Assembly: GCA_013076295.1 (NCBI GenBank)
Contig: RQOL01000733.1
Coordinates: 1-64,000 of the forward strand
Reading direction: 5' to 3'
DNA length: 64,000 nucleotides
Origin: Sanderia malayensis
Taxonomy: Eukaryota > Cnidaria > Scyphozoa > Semaeostomeae > Pelagiidae
Below the pieces are notes generated by a model that saw nothing but the letters and a program-made list of their open reading frames with translations, did no database searches and was not told the origin of the DNA. Of this stretch, positions 1-11,251 are shown one piece after another. Positions within the stretch are counted from its first letter, which is position 1, and every line of letters begins with the position of its first letter. The position numbers and the translations under genes are program-made.

Positions 1-489
1 GATCCATTTTTCTTGCTGGCCAATCTTTGGAATCGAGTCAACCAGTCAAGCAGCAAGCGAGCAATTTCTGTCATCCCACCACCAACACAACGGATCATAA
101 CACCACGCACGTGTTTTTTGCGGCTTCAGTTCGTCTAGCCTCTTTCGCACGTTTTGGCCAATCAAAATTTGGTATGATTCGCCAAAGGGACCGGTCATTA
201 TTTATGCCGGGTAGGGGACCGGAAGTTATTTGGAGAGGTCACCAAAAATTTTGGAGCTTAAAAGAGGGGCACCAAAGGTACAGCTTAAAAAAGAGGGGGC
301 CACTTTCAGCAGATGTTGTTTTTGTTGCCTTGCAAAAAGCTTTTTTTCAAGGCAACTTTTTTTAAGTCAGGCTTGCCCTCCCCTCTTTTTACCCATCAGA
401 CGTTATTGCATTGCATGCTATCCTCTCATTTTGTCAAATTACTCCGCGTTATATTTTCATATTTTCTAATAAAGCGTACTCCCAGCTGT

Positions 490-745
490 CCAACATTGTT
501 CTACAAGCCAACCGTCATCGACAAATTATTGGACCAATAAACCAAGTGGAAAACTTGAACTTTCGGATCACAACTTGCGGAACGACTTTTTTGCAAAAAG
601 CTGCTAGCCTGAAGCATGCAAGGAAGCCAATACTAGCCACAGATGAAGAGTTGTCACTCCGAAGTAAAGCAAAGACTTAATTCGTGATGGCACCTTCAAG
701 ATATTCAAGGATCCGTTCAAACAATTATTTACGATTCATACTTTC
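490..745 (+). pseudogene. MULE transposase fragment (S1 copy)
   Basis: The translated sequence, best read in S2, contains ILATDEELSL, then SKAKT, a stop, and FVDGTFKIFKDPF. This matches the block around the first catalytic Asp of animal Mutator-like transposases, where the usual pattern is AKTWYVDGTFK. The stop replaces the aromatic residue expected before FVDGT, and both S1 and S2 carry it, so the lesion predates the duplication. S1 also has a 1-base shift in GTGATGGC relative to GTGGATGGA in S2. Only about 85 codons remain. The upstream sequence (about 185-230) has GGGACCGGTCATTATTTA, resembling the termini of the element at 11252-12669. Confidence 0.6.
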
Positions 746-1416
746 TTAAAGAGTGAAAATGGCAACATAAATCAAGCAAAAGACAAGGCTGTTGCTATTG
801 AGAATACAGATAGAGAAAGGTCCAGGATACAGAACTGAAGATACATTACAGCAACGATAAGGCAATTCACAAGTACATTGGTTCTTTAATGGCCTGGCCA
901 TTTTTTCGCATGCCATGAATTGCAAGACAGGGGGCTGGCTTCACAAAAACCCAACACATTAGGGAATTCACAGACAACTTACTCGGGGGTGTGTGTAACT
1001 GTGTTGAGATTGAGCTAACGATGCCACCACTACGTGGAGACGAAGCCAGGCTAAACATCAGAGCAAAAGGTTTTTGGAGGCATGGCTAGTCACCATTTTT
1101 TATTCACGTGTGATTTCAAAACGAACGCTGATTGTGCAAGAGCATTCACTCCAACTCAAATGATGGAGAAGAAGCATGAAATGAAAGAAATTACTACCGG
1201 AAGCATGAAAAGAAAGAAAGTGTGACAACCGAATAGTGAACATGGAACAGGAAACATTTATAGCATTGATCTTTTTATTCACAAGGGGATGGACAACGAA
1301 AACATTGCATTCTTCAAAATGCTTGCCTCAAAGGTCAGGGTGAAAAAAGGAGAAGTGTGCTGATATTACAGGATCAAATGTAAACTTTCTTCCATTGCAT
1401 TAAAAAATCATTTATT
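746..1416. other. Duplicated sequence with no recognised gene
   Basis: This segment matches 34422-35050 in S2. Short open frames occur on the minus strand (867-1058 and the S2 counterpart) but resemble no family I know and change between the copies. I see no splice signals, inverted repeats or RNA-gene features here. Confidence 0.5.
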
Positions 1417-2030
1417 ATGTGTCTTGGTGAGACCTCCTTTGTCAAAGGAGGTCTCACATCCATAAAAAGGATAAAAAATATTCTCACACAATCTCAGTTA
1501 AGCAACGTATATCGTGCTCTTGTAGAAAGTCACATGCGATACGCAGATGTCATCTGGGGCAGTGTCTCAACCTCCAAAAGGGAAAATCTCCAACGTCTTC
1601 AAAACAGGGCCATTTCCATGATCGAAAATTGCAGAATCAAAGATGAATGGACAAACAACTTGCTTAATACTGAGAAACTTCTCTTGTTCGATCGTGCCGT
1701 TATGGCCTATAAAATAATAAACCAACTCTGTCCAGAAAATCTCTGGAATAAATTTCAGCATAGATCCCAATACTCCAGTTATAACACGTGATTCTGCAAA
1801 GATCTTCAGATTCCGAGGTTTAATCTTGAGTATGTCAAAAAAGGATTTTCATATTCGGCTCTTAAGGCCTGGAACGAAATCCCAATAAATATCAGGGAAC
1901 TTTCTACCTTGCACAGATTTAAAAAGCAATTAAAAAATCATTTGTTGAGCTGAAAACTCAACCAAAGCACAACTCCCTGGAAGATCAGCAACCGCATCAG
2001 CAATACTTTTTTTAGCGTTCAATGATAATT
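1417..2030 (+). pseudogene. 5'-truncated LINE, reverse transcriptase C-terminus
   Basis: The translated pieces read SIKRIKNILTQSQLSNVY, then LESHMRYADVIWGS, NLQRLQNRAISMI, then after a stop FNLEYVKKGFSYSALKAWN and LSTLHRFKKQLKNHLLS. This is the C-terminal tail of a non-LTR reverse transcriptase of the CR1/jockey type, where the AW(N/D)xxPxxIRELxxLxxFKKxLK block is usual. The insertion is absent from S2, where sequence equivalent to 1416 joins sequence equivalent to 2031 near 35060, so it postdates the duplication. The 5' junction carries a 31-nt perfect hairpin (1427-1457). Confidence 0.8.
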
Positions 2031-2113
2031 TCAGTGTAGCATGCTATGAAGTTTTAATTTAAATAAAACATATATCTCCACTTTCATTTATTTGATTTTA
2101 TTCTCTGGACTTA

Positions 2114-2391
2114 AAGTGGAATCCCGTTATACCTAACGAACCCCGCTTGTCACGAACTTCCCACTATTATGAACTAAAACTCCGGTCCCTTGGATTCTGG
2201 GAAGTAAATCCTACTGTAAGTACTCCCTGTATAACGAACCATGGATATAACGAACTTTCGTTATTACGAACAAAACTTGCTTATTATGTTTGGAATTCTT
2301 CATAAAAAATTTTCCTTCTGTACCACGAACTCCCGCTATTGCGAACTATTTTCTCGGTCCCTACAGATGTCGTTATAGCGGGATTCCACTG
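2114..2391. mobile_element. pogo/Tigger-like MITE
   Basis: Terminal inverted repeats read aagtggaatcccgttat at the left and ataacg-type gcgggattccactg at the right, with internal repeats of tacgaac and taacgaac. S2 lacks it and reads ctggacttatttg across the site, which defines a TA target duplication (2112-2113, 2392-2393). The TA target and the CAGTGGAATCCCG type of end fit the Tc1/mariner-pogo superfamily. A second, shorter member lies at 37571-37757 in S2. It is non-coding and mobilised by an outside transposase. Confidence 0.85.
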
Positions 2392-2413
2392 TATTTGTTT
2401 GATTATATTTTAA

Positions 2414-3312
2414 AGTGCTGATGCAACGAGATTTGACATTCGATTTTTTGTTATTTTAAGTGAAAGTCAAAGACCTACAGATCAGTTTGATGCAATTTTG
2501 ACGTGCATCTGACAAGTATAAGTCACTTTAATTTCACCTTGAATAAGGCCACCTTTGGCGAAAAGTACCACAACGCTAAGGTGTCACAGTGATGACCCAA
2601 AAGAAATTTTCCAATGGAAGTCAATAGAATTTCTCGAACTTTTTCTCGTTTTATTTTAATAACTCCACTCAGGGTGGAAATATTTGAGCTCCGGTGGAAC
2701 CACTATAAAGGCGAATCTTTTAGCAGGCACATTGAAAATCATTTGTGTGGTTTCTTCAACGTCCGAGACACAATTTAATTTTGAAAATAGGTACCTCTGA
2801 AAAATCATGACGTCTTCCCGCGTCCCCATTGCTTCTTCGAGTGTCTGTGACACAACATGGAGCTCTGATTTCGCTTATCCCAGCTGTTACTTTTTGTAAT
2901 AACTTACTTTAACTTAAAATTACAAATATCGAATTAATTTTCGGCACTTCAGAAATTAAAATTCCTTCGATATCATGCCCACAAACTCAAACTTCAGACA
3001 TTTTCATTGTTGTTTTCGGTCGGCACGGGTCTAACCACTCAGGGGGAAGAATGCTTCGGCCCGGCCCGAGCAAAGCTGAGAGTCACACTTTGGGTTACGA
3101 GCTCGTTTACTGCATCTATTGCAGAAATAGCGTTTAATTTTAGCTTTTTAATCTCATCTTTAATTCTTTCCCAATATCTCTCTTTACTTCAAAGCAGAAA
3201 TGAGCGCTATAATGAACAAAATCCTGCTATCCTGGTCGGTGGGTGCGAATGATGTCTGTCTGCTGAACTCCTTAAAAAGACCTTCTTTTGTTTGATTGGT
3301 CTTGAAATAACA
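2414..3312. mobile_element. Truncated TTAA-target element relic (S1)
   Basis: Starts agtgctgatgcaacgagatt after TTAA and runs collinear with the complete element at 32717-34417 up to about 3312, then homology stops. S2 has the same truncated copy at 35174-36400, so this insertion predates the duplication while 32717-34417 is younger. The ORF-like stretches (for example 3007-3252) are not conserved in frame between copies. The right terminal repeat is missing. Confidence 0.65.
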
Positions 3313-6300
3313 TCCTTCTAGAAATTCTTCAAAAGGGAGGTAAAACAATGTTAATAATAAGAACTAGGACAATTTTGTTACCTTTGTTGTCTTACAATGC
3401 CGTCTTTCTTTGGTGTTGTTCTCTTCTAGGTCCTGTACTTCTCATTCTCTTGCCATCTTTGTTCTGCTGTCTGGTGTCTTCTCCTCGCCCCACCCCAAGC
3501 ACCTTGCCTCCACACAACAGAACAGGCTAGACACAGATGGGCACAGAGGAAAAATCAAAAATGTTCCGATTCAAATGTCCATTTTATTTAACAACAATTG
3601 ACCCATCAGCACACTTAGACTTCCTTCACACGACACCGTTTTCATTTCGCTTCGGATTCCAGAGGTGAAACGGTGTGCATTTGTTAATCTGTTCACCACA
3701 CGACACCGTTTTCGGCTTTACTAACGGACGGAACGCGAAACGAAACGAGAAACGGAACCTGGGGCGGAACGAAGCGAAACGGAAAATGTGAAACAATTGT
3801 GCAAACACAGGCATGACCGATTACTAAATTAAGGAACGAACGAATTTTTTCTGCAAAATGTGTAGAATACAGACCGGAACAACTTTCACATAATGTTAAC
3901 TAGTTAAATGGGGTTTCACAACTGGGTTACTCTAACTCGATTACCAAAATGGTAACTAAAACTCACAGCACTTGTTCTTGAGCAAAGTTTCTTCTGGTGT
4001 TTCGGTTTTCCACAGTTCTTCGTAGCTCGGGTCTTCAGTTAACTCGACAATGAAACGCAGGCATTTCTCTCATGTCAACTTTATTGTAAATTCGAATAAT
4101 TACAACCAACGATTACTCGTGACGCGGTCACTCAAGAAACACTTCAAAATTATTAAAGATTACAGTTGAAAGTAAAATTTCAGCATTAAAGTTAGAAATT
4201 AAAGTTAAGAAGAGGAATGATGAAGATACAACTAATTTTAACACTTAAATATTTACCAAATAAGGATCAATGTTGACAGTAAATAAACGTAACAAATGAA
4301 AATAAATCGGTCAACTAAGCACATGAGAAATTACATAAATATGAAATTAAAGTTTAACTAAAAATCATCACGAAATATAGGTTTAAAAATTCAAAGTTCA
4401 TTTAATGATTAAAAATTAAAAATAATTACTAAATGCAATCCAGTGAATTCAGTTCAATGCTTAAACCTATTAAGTATGACGCTATTTTTGTTGTCGTTGT
4501 TGTCTAATTCCACTCTTTCACAACAGAACCTTTTGCAAATGTTTTAGAAGGAACACCGGAGAAAGCAGATAAACAGCGCCTGCATAGTCCATCTTTGATA
4601 AGACGGTGAATTTAAAGGCTTCTTTCTTTTATTGGAAGGGCGTAGGAGTTTTTCTTATAAACCAATTAGATTACAACAATGTTCTCGCTGGAACCTTTTT
4701 CAACATTCTTTAGAACTGGAATTTACCTAAGAAAGCTGTGAAGTCATGAAAGTTGCTTTGCACTCACAACAATTGTCTTCTTTGAGTTCAAAGCAATGTT
4801 TTTTGACTGAAAGCCAAGAGCCGAACCATCAATGTCAGTTTGGTACTTTACTGTCTGAACTTGTTATAAAGACTCTTGCAAAATGAGATTCTTAACAGTT
4901 CCACACACATCTTAACATGTGTATATTTATATGCGTTACTTCTCATGATGTCTCCACCGCAGATAAGCACATTCTTCAATCCATTTAAGATAATTGCAAT
5001 TGAGGATATTGAAAAGTTGTAAAACTATGTTGTTAGATCGAGTATTGTTTGCCTGTAGCTCTCGTACAGTTGCAAACAGAATTCTCCCTATTTGCCACGT
5101 GAACACCTTTCTGCATCTCAAATGGCATCATGCTTTAGTTGGACAGAGTCCTTTCCATTCCCTGCTTCCTGCGACTGACAACGGTCTTCTCCACTAGGGC
5201 TGGTGTGTCATCTGAACTGCTTGTCTTGAAAAATACGAGTTGCGAAGTAATTCGTGACGTGTCTCGTATAAAAGAAGACAATAATCATGGTAAATGTCTC
5301 TGTTCGGAAGCAAACATCTCCGACTTACTGCCAACTGCTCTCCAGTGTCCAAATGCATTGTTTATGTATGCCGTTCAGTCAGTTCAAAGTCGAATCTGAA
5401 TTTCATACTGCAAAATGTTTGTTAAAACTAAAATATTATTACATAAACTTGCTTCAAAAAAATGAATTTAAATGAATAATGTGCTACTCGATTGGGCTCA
5501 GTGGACCACATAAAATTCGCCAGTCTAGACTACACTTAAATCAATACTAACAAATACGAAAGGGTTGCAAATACGATATTTAAACGAATGCCCTAAATAT
5601 GCTTACGTATGAATGAAAATAACAGATAAGACAATATAAATATAGGATATAATATATTGTCAATATAACAAAAGAGCTCAATATTATAAGAGAAGCTGCA
5701 GAATATAGAAAACAAGTCTTCACCGTCTTGTTATCGCACCATACCCAGAAACCTAAAGTGACGGTGAAACCTTGTCGTCTTTGGTCTGGCTTCTAAAATA
5801 ACAAAATTTAATTACTTTAATTAAAACATCAGATCGAAAAACTTTGTCAGGAAGCTACGAAATACGGGAGATAGCGCTAACCTACAGAGGGCACGCTAAC
5901 CTATTTTCTCTAATTAAGCAACTTACTTATGTCATAAACGCATAAAATATCGAACTTCACCAACTACACCCTCTTAACAGTTACACCAATCTTATAGGGG
6001 CAACGGGGTCATAAGCATAAAAATAATTTAAAGTAACTAAAAGCTTCAAATAGTTAATGAATGTTACGAAAAGCTTCCCTTCCATTTAAAAGTGAAGCAT
6101 TTCGTAGTTAATGGGATCTGTTAAATCATATCCTACCAAGAAAGTTCTTGCTAAGATAAGGTTCTCAACAGCTGTATTTCCCTCTTTTTAAGTATTTGCT
6201 ATATGTGTCATCCCTGGAAATGTCATGGCAGCGCCAGAAAAATTAAAATATTGCTTAACCGCTAGAAACATCATTGAAGGCTTTGAATGTTCTTGTGTCT

Positions 6301-7057
6301 CTTGTGTTGTGTGATACGATTTCCATGTGCTTTAAAAGTTTTCTAAATTTCCGGTGCAAAAAAGAATAGATTTCAAAGTTGAGCCAATGTTCAAATGTAT
6401 AAAAATGAAAAGATCATCTTTTCATTTTTCATGGATCTGAACAATGCAAGTTCGCAAAAGATGATATAGTTTTGCAAACACTTATCTCTTCAAGGACGAA
6501 AGTCATAAAAGGGATTGCTAAGCTCAAAACAGGGCGGAGACTGAAACACGAGGGTTGCATAATGAGCTCATGTGCAAAAACATGGTGAAAAATAAAGCCC
6601 TAACTAAAGAAAGTAGAGCACAGCAAGAACAGCCAAAATAGAGAGAAGTAAAAAAATGGAGAAATAAAAAGAAAAAAAGAAAACACTCTAAGAAAGAAAA
6701 TGATTCTAAAATAAATGAGAAAATATCTTTGTCAGCAACAAAAAACTTACCTTGAGCTTTCTTCATTTGCATTTCCAAATTACCTTTTTTCTTTGATAGT
6801 CCACATATTCCAATTTAAGCCGGTTTTACTTATGTGCAGATGTAAGGACGTGATCTCTAACCTTGATAACTCCAAAACCTTGTTCATATGAGGTGAGGTG
6901 GCCCATCGAGGTGGGATAGCCCACAGAAGTGAGATCCAGTCGACAAAGTGACTGGTATGCAGAAACGCTTCTGCGTTTATACATGAGAAGTGAGCTAACC
7001 AGCCCCCTGAGGTGGAATGAAATTGTCAATAGTTCGCAAACGTGAATATTAAGTCGT
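3313..7057. other. Duplicated region without recognised genes
   Basis: Collinear with about 36940-41140. It contains A/T-rich runs (4140-4480, 6590-6730) and an inverted-repeat stretch around 3628-3795 with cacacgacaccgttttc and gaaacggaaaatgtg arms, which looks like a small hairpin element. On the minus strand near 5200-5400 both copies share an open stretch; in the S2 copy (39052-39249) it includes LAVGRRCLFPGSDIYHAE, which could be an exon, but I cannot name it. No other supported feature. Confidence 0.45.
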
Positions 7058-7060
7058 AAA

Positions 7061-7270
7061 TCGGGTAAAGGCAAGGCAACATTAAGAAAGTACAAACGTT
7101 GTTTCAAGTGTCTGAGAAAGGGTCATGTTGTGAAGAATTGTAGAGATAGAGGGCAGTGTGACAAATGTAAGAAATCTGACCACCATGTATCAATTTGCAA
7201 TCCAGAAGAGACAACAGTGACAACAACCACAAATCTCCATGTCACTGTTATAATATATGTCAAAATATAA
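7061..7270 (+). pseudogene. Retrotransposon gag zinc-knuckle fragment (BEL/Pao-like)
   Basis: Reading from 7061 the frame gives KRCFKCLRKGHVVKNCRDRG, then QCDKCKKSDHHVSICN. This is a CCHC knuckle (C-x2-C-x4-H-x4-C) followed by a second CxxC...HH...C motif. That tandem arrangement is usual at the end of gag in BEL/Pao-type polyproteins. A stop follows at about 7268. It begins immediately after the S1 homology ends, and S2 lacks it. No protease, RT or integrase follows, so it is a scrap. Confidence 0.65.
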
Positions 7271-9190
7271 CCAGGTGATAGCTTGATTTCTTTTTCAATC
7301 CGAGATACTTTCAAATGTACTTCGGCTTGTCTGCAGCGCATGGGCCCAGCAAAACAATCGCACATTGCAGGGCATCTTTTGACATTGTAACAACTGGGCT
7401 ATTGGCCCAGTAAGGTCCCAGTTTAAAAGTCGTGCTATAGACAAGGATGCCAAGTGAGATTTAAAAAAAATTGTTCCTTTGACGTCAAAATAGTAGTTTT
7501 CTGTATGGAAATCAGATTTTTATCTGATAGACATTCTTTCTTACAAAAAATTTAACCGAAAAAGAGCCTTTCGGCCAAGGCTCGCGGTTAATTAGAAAAA
7601 AAGTTAGGCCAAAGTACACAAATCTCTCTCATTGACAAGAGAGGCAAGCGATGAACAAAAAAGCGCGCAAAACAGATTTTGATTTTGTAGCGATATTTTT
7701 TTCAAAATGGTTAAGTCTTGTTCTGGTTCTTGTTTCTGTTACCAAAAGAAACCCAGATAGCAATGTTGACAATGCCTGGGTTTGCAGGATTCACTTTGTC
7801 TCAGGTAGGCCATAACATATTTGTATATATTCACCATTCAACTTCTTGTACTAATGCGGTTACGTCTTGATTTATCAGAGCAATACTTGGCTTATCGTTT
7901 TGGAATTCACCAAAGTAGTGTTTGCAGAATTTCCTACAAGTGGATTGTTGTTTTGTCAAAATGTCTATCTACTTTGACCTGAAAGGGAAGTTGCAAGACT
8001 ATGCCCACAGCATTCAGAGAGCAATTTTCAAAGTGTGCTGTGGTCATTGATTTGCACGATAGCATGAAATGCCAACATGTTTCCTGCGTCAACTCATCAG
8101 GGCCTCTTTTAACATTGCAACCAGTGGGGTTTCTGCCCAGTAGGCCCTTCATCCGGCCCAGTAGTGAAGCAAGAAATTCTAATTTTGCCCCAGTAGTTAG
8201 GGGCCCTTTTTCACATTATGTATCATGATGACCCCACATAGCATGGGGACTGAAAGAACAGTCTCTCATTACAACAACATCAAGACCTCAAACAGAGCTT
8301 CACTTACCCAAAATTCAATAAACAGTATTATGCACATCTCCTTAAATGGTAAAGGAACATCCTTTTTTTATCCAAGAAATGCAGTTGCTGAATTTTTGAA
8401 GCGAAAAGAGAGGCGTGACAAAAAATATATCAGACCAGAAGTTTTATTAAAATGTGTTTTCAAAATAACAATGGTTGTTTATGATTGCTATAAGTAACTT
8501 TTTCAAAGGTGTGGACCTCAATTTGAACATTTAAGATGGTTTTGCATGTAAAACTTTCTGTGACGTCATGTACCTTATATTTAAAGTTATTATAACAATG
8601 GCGCTATTTTCTCTGTGTGCTGGCTCGGACCCTAAATTAAGATTTTTCCCAGTAGTTGGTTTTGCTTAAAAGAGGCTCCTCTACCAAATCTCGTAAACAG
8701 TTATAAGTTGGACCAGTCAAAGCTTTTGTTGGCTTTCCTCCGATGTTTATAACGCTGAGCGGGTCGCACAAAAAGGTTGAATACTGTCGCAATTCGTCCT
8801 GCAATAAATTGTCTTTAGCTGTGTAGAGTTCTTGTGATCGCGATATTCCACGTGCGAATCCATGTGGAAAGAGTAGTTGGACTGCTTCAAAATAAATTTA
8901 CAATATTATAGGCTTGGTATATGACAGATTTTCTGGGTATCTTGGTATAGAAAAAGAGAACTTTGAGGAACAAGGAAAAATTGATTCGGTGAAAGTGCCG
9001 AGGTCACCTCGTCAAAGGTCACTCGTTAGAAGAATCGTGTCCTTTTTTTTTATTCGTTCAAATATTTACTAAAGTCTAACCCAGGTTAGCGAGAACCTGG
9101 GGCGAGCCCGGGTTAGTTTGTGTATTGTGGACAGGGCTTATGAGAGCCGGGCTAGGCCGGTTAGGTGAGATCTCGCCTTTGGACACCCAA
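7263..9190 (+). pseudogene. THAP/HTH_Tnp_4 (ISL2EU/IS4EU-like) transposon relic, copy A
   Basis: Collinear with 55198-56880 (copy B). The THAP exon is reduced to its tail: ATG at about 7707, then NPDSNVDNAWVCRIHFVSG in another frame after an internal deletion that removed the zinc ligands near the start. The next exon is deleted up to LVLMRLRLDLSEQYLAYR-type sequence (7846-7900), the helix-turn-helix of DDE_Tnp_4 transposases. It is followed by PTAFREQFSKCAVVID, the strand carrying the first catalytic Asp. Everything beyond that Asp is lost. A 590-bp inverted-repeat element is inserted at about 8100-8690. It is clearly non-functional. Confidence 0.75.
8098..8690. mobile_element. MITE inside the ISL2EU-like relic
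   Basis: Copy B runs straight through this site (about 56360), so the extra 590 bp in copy A is an insertion. The ends are inverted: agggcctcttttaa at the left and ttaaaagaggctcct at the right, with gcccagtag and cccagtagt motifs just inside. The left end resembles the sequence at about 7369 (agggcatcttttgacattg) in the host relic itself, so the MITE may belong to the same transposon family. It contains a small ORF (8225-8497) with no recognised similarity. I could not define a clean target duplication. Confidence 0.6.
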
Positions 9191-9242
9191 GATCATATAA
9201 TATATATATGCATCTCATATAAACAGTGCAGCCCGGGCTGGC

Positions 9243-10750
9243 CTCGTTTTTGTTTGTTTTGTTTTGTTTTGTCATCTTATTTTAATTCGATATCTCTAAT
9301 AGCTTTACAGAAAAACTAATCTAAATCGAATATTTAACTACCATAATTTATTACGAATGAGGAGACAAATTAACCGCATACAATACAAGCGGGGATGACT
9401 ACATACAATCCTCATTTAAGTTGAATGACTACATACAATCCTCATTCAAGTTAATTACTTAACTACCATAATTTATTACGAAATGAGGAGACAATTTAAC
9501 CGCATACAATACAAGCATGGCATTTACAAGATGGCCCGCTCCACTGTTTTATTTGTCTCTTGAAAGTTTGGACATTTTCAGCCATTTTAAGTTCTTTTGG
9601 CAAAGCATTCCAGATTTGTGGTCCCAATGACAAGAGACTTTTCGAGCCAAATGTTACTTGGTTTGGTCTATGATGAATCAATTCTTTTGGATTCCTTGCT
9701 GACCTTGTTGTTTGTTTTAGTTTAAAAATGTTTTGTATAAAAGGGGGATTCAGCTTTGCGACAGTTTTATAAATTTCAATACAAAGAGTTCTGAGACGGC
9801 TGATCCTCATTGTGCTTTTTCCTGCTTTTGAAAGTAAGGTGTCATACGAGCTTGTAGTGTCGTTAAAAAGAAATTTGAGAGCTCTTTCTTGGATCTTCTC
9901 AATTTTTTCAACAGATTTCGCAGAGGAAAAATGCCATACTAAAGGGCAGTAATTAAAGTTCGAACATACAAAACTTTGGACCAATATCTTTTTGGCATCA
10001 AAACCCATGTAACCCTGAAGTCTTTTTAATGCATTTAGTTGTGCAGCGGCTTTTCTGCACAGATCGGAAATATGTTCATCAAAGTTAGGTTGTGATCAAT
10101 TTTTACCCCCAATAGTTTTACTATGTTTTCAGATTTTATCTGCTTCCCATGTATGGTTATTGTTTTTCAGTTGTGTCGTTCTTGGCTTTTGTTAACAAGT
10201 AGGGCATGAAATTTATCTGGGTTGCAATCATTTGGTTCCTTTCCAACCAGTCGATTGCGACATTTGATTCTTGTTCTAAGATTCTAATCAGATTTGGGAA
10301 GGAGTTTGAAAAAGCTGTCAAAGTGTTGTCATCTGCGTAATTATGCAGAGTTGCTTTTCTTTATATAGAGGAAAAATGTCATTAATTATAAGTTAAATAA
10401 AATGGGACAAGAAAGACCCCTGTGGTACCCCGGAGATCACCAAGTTGGGAAGTGCTGTAGGTGTTATTGATTCGGCACCGATTGTTGTTCTTCGTTTCAG
10501 GTAGGAATAAATATAAACAAGCGCATCCTCATGAAAACCATAGGCAGACAATTTCGCAATCAGGAGATCATGCGGGATACAGTCGAAAGCCTTTGAAAGG
10601 TCCATAAGAATGGCCCCTACGACATTATCTTTATCAAGATTACGTCTCAATTCTTCAATCATTCGTATTAAGACATGTTGCGTGTTGTACTGATGTCTGT
10701 ACGCCGCTATGAACTGTGAAAGACAATGGTCAAGGTGAGGAGTGAAACTC
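9243..10750 (-). pseudogene. 5'-truncated CR1/L2-like LINE, minus strand
   Basis: Minus-strand translation gives HVLIRMIEELRRNLD, LMDLSKAFDCIPHDLLIAKL (RT motif A) and ISGVPQGSFL (motif B), then a degraded gap. After that come FNYCPLVWHFSS, EKIEKIQERALKFL and NALPKELKMAENVQTFKRQI, ending CKCHACIVCG and a stop. The YADD block lies in the broken part. The 3' end on this strand reaches a (CAAAA)n tail near 9245-9270. The 3'-UTR contains a local duplication: the gaatgactacatacaatcct unit and the accataatttattacga unit each occur twice in 9335-9515. Copy B of the host repeat (about 56915) has no LINE at the equivalent point. It belongs to the same broad clade as the LINE at 44873. Confidence 0.9.
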
Positions 10751-10835
10751 GTTGTGGCGTGCACGCCAAGCCATCATTCATTCTCATCATTCAATGCACC
10801 CCATTTAATATTTCGCCGAGTTGAGGAGATGGCGT

Positions 10836-11251
10836 CCAAGCAAATTTCACCCCCCCCCCCATTCTATCTCAATTACCCTTAGCGTATAAATAAGATGTAT
10901 TAGGAATATATTTATTTGTATATTTCCTGATGAGTGGGAAACAACGAAACAGGCTTGTAGAGTTACAGAGTTCAGTCTCTTGACTCCTTTCTCCTTCGTA
11001 TATCTAGCTCTACTTTAATGTATTGAGCACTCTTACGGGAAGCAGAATCACAGACTTCGTATATATAGATATATATACTAGTTATATTAGATATCAATTC
11101 CTCGTATCTCTTATCAGCAAATGTGAAATTAATATCTGCAAGAGCTCAGAAATCAACTTGTCGTGGGGCGAGTTGAGTTGTTACCCAACCAACAACAAAG
11201 TTCTGAAGTACAAGAAGATGTAGACTTTTCTTTGAACTCAGAAACACTATA
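10836..11251. other. Intergenic, no gene seen
   Basis: Begins where homology to copy B ends and includes a poly-C tract near 10850-10860 and AT-rich sequence. The only open frame (11023-11223) shows no family resemblance. Confidence 0.4.

Larger units (their letters stand above)
1..7057. repeat. Large direct duplication, copy S1
   Basis: Collinear with 31924-41140 (S2). Both begin gatccatttttcttgctggc and both run to cgtgaatattaagtcgtaaa, after which they diverge (7057 and about 41140). S1 is cut by the window start. The copies differ by small indels and by private insertions: a LINE end (1417-2030) and a pogo-like element (2114-2391) in S1, and at least six elements in S2. Recognisable coding content is limited to a MULE transposase scrap. 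No TG...CA ends or other LTR features are seen, so this looks like a segmental duplication or a very large old transposon rather than LTRs. Confidence 0.9.

Noticed and set aside
27..365. Open frame at the start of S1 as a gene
   Set aside because: Not conserved in frame in S2 and largely a translation of terminal-repeat-like sequence.
3628..3795. A structured RNA gene from the acaccgttttc / gaaaacgg inverted repeats
   Set aside because: More simply a small inverted-repeat element; shared by S1 and S2 with no promoter or compensatory-change evidence I can judge.
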